From Sphingobium nicotianae (GTDB taxonomy: Bacteria > Pseudomonadota > Alphaproteobacteria > Sphingomonadales > Sphingomonadaceae), in the NCBI RefSeq assembly GCF_018603885.1, contig NZ_JAHGAW010000001.1:434001-498000 (forward strand): a stretch of DNA of 64,000 nt, written 5' to 3'. A program made the translations under genes and the position numbers. Of the stretch, positions 57,046 to 64,000 are shown one piece after another (positions within the stretch are counted from its first letter, which is position 1; every line of letters starts with the position of its first letter). The notes under the pieces were generated by a model that searched no databases, had not been told where the DNA came from, and saw nothing but the letters and a program-made list of their open reading frames with translations.

Positions 57046-57330
57046 ATGGACTTCGTCGCCATCCTCTCCATCTTCGTGCTGGCCTGCTTTGTCGGCTATT
57101 ATGTCGTCTGGTCAGTGACGCCAGCGCTGCACACCCCGCTCATGGCTGTGACCAATGCCATTTCCTCGGTCATCATCGTCGGCGCGCTGATCGCCAGCGC
57201 GGAGGCGGAGAGCGAAGGCGCGCAATGGCTCGGCCTGATCGGGGTCGTGCTCGCCTCGATCAACATCTTCGGTGGCTTCGCCGTGACGGAGCGGATGCTG
57301 GCGATGTACAAGAAGAAGGAGCGCAAATGA
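57046..57330 (+). CDS. pntAB: NAD(P) transhydrogenase subunit alpha part 2
   Basis: 94 residues, three membrane helices: VAILSIFVLACFVGYYVVWSVTPALHTPLMAVTNAISSVIIVGAL is the conserved proton-channel segment, ending FGGFAVTERMLAMYKKKERK. Its stop overlaps pntB by 4 bp. Confidence 0.95.
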   Translation: MDFVAILSIFVLACFVGYYVVWSVTPALHTPLMAVTNAISSVIIVGALIASAEAESEGAQWLGLIGVVLASINIFGGFAVTERMLAMYKKKERK

Positions 57331-58748
57331 TGCTGGCGGGCCTCACCATCGAGCCGCTGGTCGCCTTTGCCTATCTGGTCTCGGGCATTCTCTTCATTCT
57401 CGCGCTGCGCGGCCTTTCGAACCCCGAGAGCAGTCGGCGCGGCAATCGCCTTGGCATGCTCGGCATGTTGATCGCGGTCGGCACGACCATCGCGACGCAT
57501 GATGCCGTCGCCCTGCCCCGGCTCGGCGCCGCGATCCTGATCGGCGGCGCGATCGGCTTCGTGATCGCGCGCAAGATCGCGATGACGGCCATGCCGCAAC
57601 TCGTCGCTGCGTTCCACAGCCTCGTCGGCCTCGCTGCCGTCGTGGTCGGCATCGCCGCCTTCCTCAATCCCGCCAGTTTCGGCATCATCGATCCCGCCAC
57701 CGGCGCGATTCACGCCGCGAGCCGCATCGAGATGGCACTCGGCGTCGCCATCGGCGCGATCACCTTCTCCGGCTCGGTCATCGCTTTCCTGAAACTGGCC
57801 GGCATGATGTCTGGCAAGCCGATCCTGCTGCCCGGCCGCCATGTCATCAACATCGGCGCGCTGCTGGCGATCCTGTTCTTCACATACGGCTTCTTCGACA
57901 GCCAGGCGCCGATGGACTTCTGGATCATCGTCGGCCTTTCCTTCGCCATCGGTTTCCTGTTGATCATCCCCATCGGCGGGGCGGACATGCCGGTCGTGGT
58001 CTCGATGCTGAACAGCTATTCGGGCTGGGCCGCCGCCGCGATGGGCTTCACGCTGCACAACACAGCGATGATCATCACCGGCGCGCTGGTCGGCTCGTCG
58101 GGCGCGATCCTGAGCTATATCATGTGCAAGGCGATGAACCGCAGCTTCCTCTCGGTCATCGCCGGCGGCTTCGGCGCTGAAGCTGCGTCCGGTGATGGCG
58201 AGGCGAAAGAGCAGCGCCCCTGGAAGCGCGGGTCGGCCGAGGACGCCGCCTTCCTGATGAAGCAGGCCGACAGCGTCATCATCGTGCCCGGCTATGGCAT
58301 GGCCGTCTCCCAGGCTCAGCATGCGCTGCGCGAGATGGCCGATCTGCTCAAGAAGGAAGGTGTCAGCGTCAAATATGCGATCCATCCGGTCGCGGGACGC
58401 ATGCCCGGCCATATGAACGTCCTGCTGGCCGAAGCGAACGTGCCCTATGACGAGGTGTTCGAGCTGGAAGACATCAACAGCGAATTCGCGCAGACCGACG
58501 TCGCTTTCGTCATCGGCGCCAATGACGTCACCAATCCGGCCGCCAAGACCGACAAGTCGTCGCCCATCTACGGCATGCCGATCCTCGACGTCGCCAATGC
58601 CAAGACCGTCCTGTTCGTGAAGCGCTCGATGGGCGGCGTCGGCTATGCCGGCGTCGACAATGATGTGTTCTACATGGACAACACGATGATGCTGCTCGCC
58701 GATGCCAAGAAAATGGTCGAGGACATCGTCAAATCGCTAGCGCACTGA
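57327..58748 (+). CDS. pntB: NAD(P) transhydrogenase subunit beta
   Basis: 473 residues: about nine membrane helices (domain II) then the NADP(H)-binding domain III with IIVPGYGMAVSQAQHALREMADLLKK, AIHPVAGRMPGHMNVLLAEANVPYDEVFE, DVAFVIGANDVTNPAAK and FVKRSMGGVGYAGVDN. It drives NADPH formation from NADH using the proton gradient. The start is the ATG overlapping the pntAB stop. Convergent with the M24 peptidase gene. Confidence 0.97.
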   Translation: MMLAGLTIEPLVAFAYLVSGILFILALRGLSNPESSRRGNRLGMLGMLIAVGTTIATHDAVALPRLGAAILIGGAIGFVIARKIAMTAMPQLVAAFHSLVGLAAVVVGIAAFLNPASFGIIDPATGAIHAASRIEMALGVAIGAITFSGSVIAFLKLAGMMSGKPILLPGRHVINIGALLAILFFTYGFFDSQAPMDFWIIVGLSFAIGFLLIIPIGGADMPVVVSMLNSYSGWAAAAMGFTLHNTAMIITGALVGSSGAILSYIMCKAMNRSFLSVIAGGFGAEAASGDGEAKEQRPWKRGSAEDAAFLMKQADSVIIVPGYGMAVSQAQHALREMADLLKKEGVSVKYAIHPVAGRMPGHMNVLLAEANVPYDEVFELEDINSEFAQTDVAFVIGANDVTNPAAKTDKSSPIYGMPILDVANAKTVLFVKRSMGGVGYAGVDNDVFYMDNTMMLLADAKKMVEDIVKSLAH

Positions 58749-58764
58749 GCCGAGCGACCCGCCA

Positions 58765-60039
58765 TTAGTCGAACGGCCGATCGATGGACGTCGGCGGCAC
58801 CGTGAACCATGTCGGTCCCGCGTCGGTCATGTGAAAGCAGTCCTCCAGGCGGACGCCGAACTGGCCGGGCAGATAGAGGCCCGGCTCGTTGGAGAAGCAC
58901 ATGCCTGCCGCCAATCGTGTGGCCTCGCCGTGGACCAGATTGACCGGCTCGTGGCCGTCCATGCCGATGCCGTGGCCCGTGCGATGGGAAAGCCCTGGCA
59001 GTCTGTAGCGCGGCCCATAGCCCAAGCGCTCGTAAAGGACGCGAACGGCGTCGTCGATCTCGCCCGCCGGCGCGCCAAGCCGGGCAGCGGCCAACGCCGC
59101 CTGCTGTCCGCGCGCGACATCGTCCCAGACCTTGCGCTGGGCGTTGCTGGCCGCGCCGAACACGAAGCTGCGCGAAATATCGGATGTATAGCCATGCACC
59201 TTGCAGCCGCAGTCGAGGAGCACCAGCGTGCCCTCGGTCACGCTCTGCGGCGCGTTGCTGCCATGGGGGTAGGCGCTTGCCTCACCGATCAGGATCAGCG
59301 CGTCGATGTCCTCCCCGCCGAGCCTCGCCGACGCTGCCACGACCAGAGCCGCGATATCGGCGCGCTGCATCCCCCTCTCGATGCGCGGATGGACCCAACG
59401 CAGGGCCGCCAGCGTCACGTCGTTCGCTGCCTGCATCAGGGCGATCTCGGCCGGGGACTTGAGCAGCCGGCAGCCGCGCACGACCGGATTGGCCGACACC
59501 AGCCTGGCGTCAGGCAAGGCCCGCTTGAGGCCGTCGACCGCGAAATAGCGCACCGTTTCCTCGATGCCGACGGGCTGCCCGGCCAGCCCGCGTTCCTTGA
59601 GGAAACCGGCGACCAGTCTCACCGGATCCTCATCCTCCTGCCACACGCGCAGATCAGCGGCGACGGCGAGAGTCTGGCGGACCGAGGGCTCTTCGAAGAA
59701 AGGCGTGACGAGGCAAACCTCCCCCTCCATGGGGAGAATCGCTGCCGTCAGCCGCTCACTGCGCCACCACTGCACGCCGGTGAAATAATCGAGGCTCGAT
59801 CCCGCTTCGATCAGCACGGCGCCGATGCCGTTCGCTTTCATGAGGGTCTGGGCGCGCGCAATCCGACCATTCCTTTCGTCCCGCCCGATAGGCGCGACGC
59901 CTCGCGTCATGTCCCCCAGGCCGGAGAGATCCGGCTCGGCCGCGCGCAGAAAACCGGGTCGCGCCAGCGCCGCAAGGGAAAGACCCGCCGCCCCGGCCAT
60001 CCAGTCCCGGCGCGAGATTCGCTGCCGTCCAGTGTGCAT
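58765..60039 (-). CDS. Tat-exported M24-family aminopeptidase (Xaa-Pro type)
   Basis: 424 residues. Twin-arginine signal ISRRDWMAGAAGLSLAALA, a creatinase-like N-terminal domain (about 45-185), and the pita-bread catalytic domain with dinuclear metal ligands: Asp in LLDCGCKVHGYTSDISRSF (two), His in SHRTGHGIGMDGHEP, Glu in CFSNEPGLY and GVRLEDCF. Cleaves Xaa-Pro peptides or a related substrate in the periplasm. An upstream in-frame start adds 59 Arg/Trp-rich residues and is rejected. Confidence 0.9.
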   Translation of the reverse strand: MHTGRQRISRRDWMAGAAGLSLAALARPGFLRAAEPDLSGLGDMTRGVAPIGRDERNGRIARAQTLMKANGIGAVLIEAGSSLDYFTGVQWWRSERLTAAILPMEGEVCLVTPFFEEPSVRQTLAVAADLRVWQEDEDPVRLVAGFLKERGLAGQPVGIEETVRYFAVDGLKRALPDARLVSANPVVRGCRLLKSPAEIALMQAANDVTLAALRWVHPRIERGMQRADIAALVVAASARLGGEDIDALILIGEASAYPHGSNAPQSVTEGTLVLLDCGCKVHGYTSDISRSFVFGAASNAQRKVWDDVARGQQAALAAARLGAPAGEIDDAVRVLYERLGYGPRYRLPGLSHRTGHGIGMDGHEPVNLVHGEATRLAAGMCFSNEPGLYLPGQFGVRLEDCFHMTDAGPTWFTVPPTSIDRPFD

Positions 60040-60167
60040 GATCTCATCCCTTCGCCCAACCTGGCGGGACGATAAGAGCGGCATCCAGGTCGAGCAATGA
60101 CGATTCCTCGACGGCCACGCGCCGCGCCGCCTTGCCCAAAGCGCCTGCATCCGCCAAGAAAGGCGCC

Positions 60168-60863
60168 ATGAAGAAACTCGGACTGATCGGCGGCCTCTCC
60201 TGGTCCTCCACCGCACGTTATTATGACCTCATCAATCGAGCCGTGCAGCGCGAACTGGGCGGGCTGCACAGCGCCACCCTGCTGATCGACAGCCTCGATT
60301 TCGCCGAGGTGGCTCGCTGCACCTCATCCAACGACTGGGACTGTGCGGCAGGGCACATGATCGGCGCGGCCAAGTCACTCGAGGCGGCGGGCGCGGAGGC
60401 GCTGATGATCTGCGCCAACAGTCTGCACAAGGTCGCATCGCAGATCGAAAGCTCGATCGGCATTCCGGTGATCAACATCATCGACGAGATCGGCGCCAAG
60501 CTGAAAGCGGACAAGATCAAGGCCGTGGCCCTGGTCGGCACCAGCAACGTCATGATGGACCGCGACTATCGCCAGAAGCTGGTCCAGACCGGCGGCGTCT
60601 CCCTCCTCCCGGCCGACGCGGAGCTGGCCGGCCGGATCGACCGCATGGTCTATGACGAGCTCGCGGCTGGCAAGATCACGCGCGACGCCGAGCGCTACAT
60701 GAAGTCCGAGCTGACCGATATCGCCAAGGAAGAGGTCCAGGCCGTTGTCCTCGCCTGCACCGAGCTGGAGCTGATCGTGGACGTTCACGCCAATGTGCTG
60801 CCGATCTACGACAGCACCATCATCCATGCTGCGGCAGGGGCGCGCTTCATCCTGAACGGATGA
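60168..60863 (+). CDS. aspartate/glutamate racemase family protein
   Basis: 231 residues of the YgeA-type Asp/Glu racemase group. N-terminal KKLGLIGGLSWSSTARYYDLINRAVQ; the two catalytic cysteines lie in MICANSLHK and VVLACTELELI, facing each other as in cofactor-independent racemases. AAGG precedes the ATG. It may supply D-amino acids; the true substrate is untested. Confidence 0.9.
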   Translation: MKKLGLIGGLSWSSTARYYDLINRAVQRELGGLHSATLLIDSLDFAEVARCTSSNDWDCAAGHMIGAAKSLEAAGAEALMICANSLHKVASQIESSIGIPVINIIDEIGAKLKADKIKAVALVGTSNVMMDRDYRQKLVQTGGVSLLPADAELAGRIDRMVYDELAAGKITRDAERYMKSELTDIAKEEVQAVVLACTELELIVDVHANVLPIYDSTIIHAAAGARFILNG

Positions 60864-60869
60864 GGCAGG

Positions 60870-61091
60870 TCAGTGCAGCAGGGACTGCACGACCAGGCCC
60901 AGGCCCAGCCACAACGCAGCGCTGACCGGCAGGGCGATCAGCATGCCAATGGCCAGGCTCGGGTCTGCGCTTCTCAACCGGGGCCGATACGGCGCCGCCA
61001 GACGCGGATCGCCTGTCGACGCGAGCAGGTCCGCGAGATTGCGCAGCTCCAACTCAGCCGGATCGACCGCCGGTTTATTGCGCGCATTCAT
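60870..61091 (-). CDS. small membrane protein coupled to EAL gene
   Basis: 73 residues. A polar N-terminal half (MNARNKPAVDPAELELRNLADLLASTGDPRLAAPYRPRL) and one C-terminal membrane helix (LAIGMLIALPVSAALWLGLGLVVQSLLH). The ATG overlaps the EAL gene stop (TGATG), so translation is coupled. No family recognised; the N-terminal half would face the cytoplasm. Confidence 0.6.
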   Translation of the reverse strand: MNARNKPAVDPAELELRNLADLLASTGDPRLAAPYRPRLRSADPSLAIGMLIALPVSAALWLGLGLVVQSLLH

Positions 61092-62398
61092 CAGGCCTGC
61101 CCCTCGCTTGCAGCACGGAACCAGGGACGAAAGCCAGTCGAGTGCATCGCAAGATCTCGCAGCGGGACGACGCGCGGTTCGGCGCCATCATGCCGCCAGC
61201 TCCGCCAGAAGGACGGTTTGCCGAAGTGATAGCCCTGCTGCCAGCATTCGCCTGACGGTCCGGCGTGGCGCGCCTGCAATTGCGCTGCGTGCTCGCTCTG
61301 CCGGAGGCCCTCGACCCCCTCGACGATGACGATCGGTGCGACATTGCCGGCAATGCCGATCAGGTGCTCCAACATCGCCCCGCTCCTGTCGGAGAGGCCC
61401 GAATTGCGCACGAAGAAAGCGTCGATCTTCACGATGTCCGGGCACAGGGAGATCGCATTGCGCACCGAGGCATGCCCGACGCCGAAGTCATCGAGCGCCA
61501 CGCGGCAGCCAAGCTTGCGCAGGGCGCGGACGAACATCGGCGCCTCGGGGGGAAGCGCCGCCGTCTCGGTGATCTCCACCACCAGCCTGTCCGCAATATC
61601 GGAGCGCTGCAACCGGTTGAACAGCGACGACCACCATCCGTCAAGCCGCGCGCTGTGACCGGAAATGTTGACGCCGAGCACCGCGCCCGGAAACGCCTCC
61701 AGCTCATCCAGAACGATGGCGACCATCTGGCGGTCGAAGGCGCGCACAAGACCCAGACGCTCGAGCGTGGGCACGAACAACGCGGGAGAAAGCTGCTCGC
61801 CGTCGTCTCCAATGATCCGGGCGAGCGCTTCATTATACAAAACCTTCGTCGGCCGATCGGCAGCCACGACGGGCTGCCAGCTCATGTGGAACCGACCGTC
61901 GAACAATGCGGCGAAGGTATCCACCGCCACTTGCATGTCGCGATGATATTGAGCAGCCGAGCCCTCGTCGTCGTGCAGCGGTTCGCACGTGGACGGGCTG
62001 TGCCCCGCGGTGCCCCAGGTGCCGATGCTGGCAGCGGAGCATGTGACGGCAAGGTGGAAGTGGTGGTCACCGAGGTGGACTGGCCTGCATGAGAGCTCAG
62101 CGACCACCACTTCCACGATCTCTGCGGCTTCCAACAGGGATCGTTGTCCGAACGAGATTTCCGCATGGCCGGGGCGGAGCGTCGATACCGAGCACCCGCC
62201 TTTGCGAATCTGGTCAAGAACAAGATCGACCGTCGCTACCGCAGCGGTGATCCCGGCAGCCCCATAGGCAGACAGAATGTGGGAGAAATTGTCTACGCGT
62301 ATGGTTACCCGTGCCTCGCCACTCACGTCCTGGATTGTGTCGAGGGTTCTTGGTGGCAGACCGACGTCGGTGGGTGCGACTTGCAGATGGGTGCTCAT
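61091..62398 (-). CDS. EAL-domain cyclic-di-GMP phosphodiesterase
   Basis: 435 residues. The EAL domain (about 165-400) keeps the catalytic set: E in YNEALAR, N in LGVNISGHS, E in VVEITETA, DD in ALDDFGVGHAS, K in DIVKIDAFFV, E in VEGVEG and the QGYHFGKP end. An active phosphodiesterase is therefore likely. The N-terminal ~150 residues (VRVDNFSHILSAYGAAGITAAVATV) look like a degenerate GGDEF lobe with no GGDEF motif. GGAGAG precedes the ATG. The upstream recombinase reading frame runs 185 bp into this gene. Confidence 0.9.
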   Translation of the reverse strand: MSTHLQVAPTDVGLPPRTLDTIQDVSGEARVTIRVDNFSHILSAYGAAGITAAVATVDLVLDQIRKGGCSVSTLRPGHAEISFGQRSLLEAAEIVEVVVAELSCRPVHLGDHHFHLAVTCSAASIGTWGTAGHSPSTCEPLHDDEGSAAQYHRDMQVAVDTFAALFDGRFHMSWQPVVAADRPTKVLYNEALARIIGDDGEQLSPALFVPTLERLGLVRAFDRQMVAIVLDELEAFPGAVLGVNISGHSARLDGWWSSLFNRLQRSDIADRLVVEITETAALPPEAPMFVRALRKLGCRVALDDFGVGHASVRNAISLCPDIVKIDAFFVRNSGLSDRSGAMLEHLIGIAGNVAPIVIVEGVEGLRQSEHAAQLQARHAGPSGECWQQGYHFGKPSFWRSWRHDGAEPRVVPLRDLAMHSTGFRPWFRAASEGQA

Positions 62399-63371
62399 CG
62401 ATGCTCTCCGCGGCCGGACGAACCACTCGTTCGGACGTGAGACCGAATAGATAAAACTGTATCAGTTGGCAAGTGGAGATTGCTCTTTCTCCCCAAGAAG
62501 ACCGTCTAAACCAAGGTTTTCGGCTCTTCGCTTTCCCAACTGGCCCTTCCACCATCACCGGGACAGTGGGCGGAACGATATCATCCGGATGGGTCATGGG
62601 CGGTTCCTCCCATTCCGATTCGGGAACAGGAGACGGGTGGTAGGCGGGTTGCGGTTTTTCCGTCCTGCTGTCCTGCTTCAGCCAGGTGCGTGACGCGATG
62701 TCGCGCTCCTCAGGACCAACAGCTCCCGCATAAATCGCTGTCGTCTTCATATCGGCGTGACCAAGCCAGCGTTGAACCATATGCAATGGCGCGCCTGACT
62801 GTACGGCACGCACGCCAAAAGCGTGCCTGAGCCCCTTGGGGGTCGCCCAAGGGCCTGAAATGCCAGCCTTCGCCATCACTTCAGTAATGCGCCGATATCC
62901 GGTCATGCGTGACCAGGGCCAGAGCCGCTGATCCGACGAAAAATTCGCCGTGTGGAACCATTTGCGCAGTGCGTCCAGCAGGGTGACGGGCAGAGGAACC
63001 GAGCGATAGACGCCAGTTCGGCGCTTTTTCAGGCTTTCCATGGTCACCAGCCCCGCCTCGAAATCGACGCATTGGGCCGTTGTCATCAACGCTTCTGAAA
63101 TTCTGCATCCGGTTACTGCAATGAACCAGCAGAATGAATAGACTTCTATGGTTTCTTTTTTAGCAACCATAAGAAATCGGTCTGCTTCAGCGCGCGTTAA
63201 ATACTTGCGCTGACCGTCAGAGCCAAAAGTTGACCACGGCATGGGGCGTTTTCCAATCTGTGCCCGCCGCCTATTTTTCTCTATATACCTCTCTCGATTG
63301 GCAGAGAAGTCTAAAGATACCGTTGTTACAGTTTTATCTATTTCGTAGCAAATTTTTTGACGATATATCAT
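62214..63371 (-). CDS. tyrosine recombinase/integrase with run-on C-terminus
   Basis: 385 codons. The catalytic domain is visible: FIAVTGCRISEAL (Arg I), TPKGLRHAFGVRAVQSG (His-X-X-Arg), MVQRWLGHADMKTTAIYAG (His and nucleophilic Tyr). The N-terminal core-binding domain is very short, so the protein is reduced or N-terminally degraded. After about residue 285 the sequence is Pro-rich, and from about residue 325 it is only an alternate frame of the EAL gene start, suggesting loss of the original stop. The 5' half and promoter region are AT-rich. No att site or cargo could be assigned. Confidence 0.8.
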   Translation of the reverse strand: MIYRQKICYEIDKTVTTVSLDFSANRERYIEKNRRRAQIGKRPMPWSTFGSDGQRKYLTRAEADRFLMVAKKETIEVYSFCWFIAVTGCRISEALMTTAQCVDFEAGLVTMESLKKRRTGVYRSVPLPVTLLDALRKWFHTANFSSDQRLWPWSRMTGYRRITEVMAKAGISGPWATPKGLRHAFGVRAVQSGAPLHMVQRWLGHADMKTTAIYAGAVGPEERDIASRTWLKQDSRTEKPQPAYHPSPVPESEWEEPPMTHPDDIVPPTVPVMVEGPVGKAKSRKPWFRRSSWGERAISTCQLIQFYLFGLTSERVVRPAAESIDEHPSASRTHRRRSATKNPRHNPGREWRGTGNHTRRQFLPHSVCLWGCRDHRCGSDGRSCS

Positions 63372-63660
63372 AGACTTAGGGATCCTGTGTTACGTTTTTA
63401 TCTTGATCGCCAGCCAAGCGAATCCTCGACCTGATCCCCCATTATTACTACCTTGATAGGCAGTTTTTAAACTTGCGATACCCGTGATTCGCGGCCTTCC
63501 ATGAACGCCCGACCACTGTCAACTATGGTTAACGGCACAGCCCATCCCGCAATAGAGCACAGATTTTTCGTTAACTTTGATGGATTTGCGCTACGTTATG
63601 CGGCTCGGAAGGCAGGCGCGGCAGCCGGGTTCCGGCCCGCGACCCGTGTATCAAAACGGA
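63372..63660. other. AT-rich interval upstream of the recombinase gene
   Basis: About 290 bp with clearly lower GC than the flanks. No gene recognised. Two GTTAAC sites (about 63529 and 63570) and a TTGACA-like hexamer on the minus strand (about 63515) may belong to the recombinase promoter. The 3' end borders the stop of the transporter gene. Confidence 0.35.
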
Positions 63661-64000
63661 TCAAACGCCGGCTTTGAAAGGCGTGAAATTCGTCTTCTCG
63701 TCATAGACGTCCATCCCTTCGCCGCGCTTGAAGGCGTTGACGAAGAGATAGGTGACCGGCGTCAGCACGATTTCCCAGCTCACCTTGAGGGCCCAATTGG
63801 TGATCATGACGGTCAGCACCTGCTCGTTTGACCAGATGCCGAAGAAGGCGAGCGGATAGAAAAGCAGGCTGTCCACTCCCTGGCCGATGATCGTCGACCC
63901 GATCGTTCGGGTCCAGAGATGCTTGCCCTGCGTCAGGATTTTCATCTTCGCGAGGACGAAGCTGTTGGTGAGCTCACCGGCCCAGAAGGCAAAGATCGAG
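63661..64000 (-). CDS. queuosine precursor transporter (YhhQ/VUT family), N-terminus beyond window
   Basis: The C-terminal 112 codons are present: SIFAFWAGELTNSFVLAKMKILTQGKHLWTRTIGSTIIGQGVDSLLFYPLAFFG, then further helices and FNAFKRGEGMDVYD-like ending. These match the VUT/YhhQ family, which imports queuosine precursors (preQ0/preQ1) across the inner membrane. The frame is open to the window edge, so the start and any upstream preQ1 riboswitch cannot be seen. Confidence 0.9.
   Translation of the reverse strand, partial: SIFAFWAGELTNSFVLAKMKILTQGKHLWTRTIGSTIIGQGVDSLLFYPLAFFGIWSNEQVLTVMITNWALKVSWEIVLTPVTYLFVNAFKRGEGMDVYDEKTNFTPFKAGV

Noticed and set aside
62214-64000. Start of a prophage or integrative element led by the tyrosine recombinase
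   Set aside because: Only the recombinase and a ~290-bp AT-rich gap look foreign; the next gene is a conserved queuosine-precursor transporter, and no phage or conjugation genes or att repeats were seen.

Overview
The window is a GC-rich chromosomal segment of an alphaproteobacterium, most likely Sphingomonadales (Sphingomonas/Sphingobium type). This rests on a GcrA cell-cycle regulator, two PEP-CTERM proteins with the PEPA(S/T)WA(L/M)M anchor typical of sphingomonads, a three-gene NAD(P) transhydrogenase (pntAA/pntAB/pntB) preceded by a tiny aa3-oxidase subunit IV gene, and a CTTG-type RpoH promoter. Most genes are housekeeping. No prophage, CRISPR array or classical insertion sequence was seen.

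Layout. 1-5.1 kb: truncated M20 amidohydrolase, rmuC, two tandem secreted YbjN-like proteins and an FAD monooxygenase. 5.26-7.0 kb: a mosaic radical-SAM locus. A LexA-box-controlled 5' gene fragment is interrupted inside its Fe-S cysteine motif, and a ~0.6 kb AT-richer block carrying a reverse-strand gene and a substitute promoter plus N-terminus restores the reading frame. 7.2-14.8 kb: dnaE (with a REP-like palindrome inside its coding sequence), a Yip1 membrane protein, an SDR, and lolD-lolC. 15.0-15.9 kb: a non-coding stretch, then a heat-shock promoter, a candidate ROSE-like RNA thermometer and hsp20. 15.9-24.8 kb: GFA-family protein, GNAT, pyrG-secG, an Hpt-like protein lacking its histidine, a long membrane-anchored coiled-coil protein, and kup. 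24.9-29.8 kb: cytochrome c maturation operon ccmC-D-E-F-G-H-I, without ccmA/ccmB. 30-41 kb: purF, SDR, dnaK-dnaJ with an RpoH promoter, a PCuAC copper chaperone lipoprotein, a phytoene-desaturase-like oxidoreductase, tRNA-Val(CAC), hslV-hslU. 40.5-45.6 kb: TetR regulator divergent from a sulfatase, enoyl-CoA hydratase, HAD phosphatase and MATE transporter. 45.7-50.4 kb: two divergent PEP-CTERM proteins, tRNA-Ser(CGA), hspQ, small membrane protein, ABC-2 permease, gcrA. 50.8-58.7 kb: parE, DUF899 protein, sigma-54 response regulator, oxidase subunit IV, and the transhydrogenase operon with a VOC-family gene inserted in it. 58.8-64 kb: Tat-exported M24 peptidase, Asp/Glu racemase, EAL phosphodiesterase with a coupled small membrane protein, a tyrosine recombinase that runs into the EAL gene, and the end of a queuosine-precursor transporter gene.

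The segment is rich in protein quality control genes (hsp20, dnaK/J, hslVU, hspQ). It is also rich in short intergenic palindromes of several families (GTCATCCC-type REP, CCCCTCCCTTTCAAGGG-type, GTGTCGAGCGAAGTCGAG-type). The most unusual structure is the 5.5-6.15 kb insertion that breaks and at once rebuilds its target gene.
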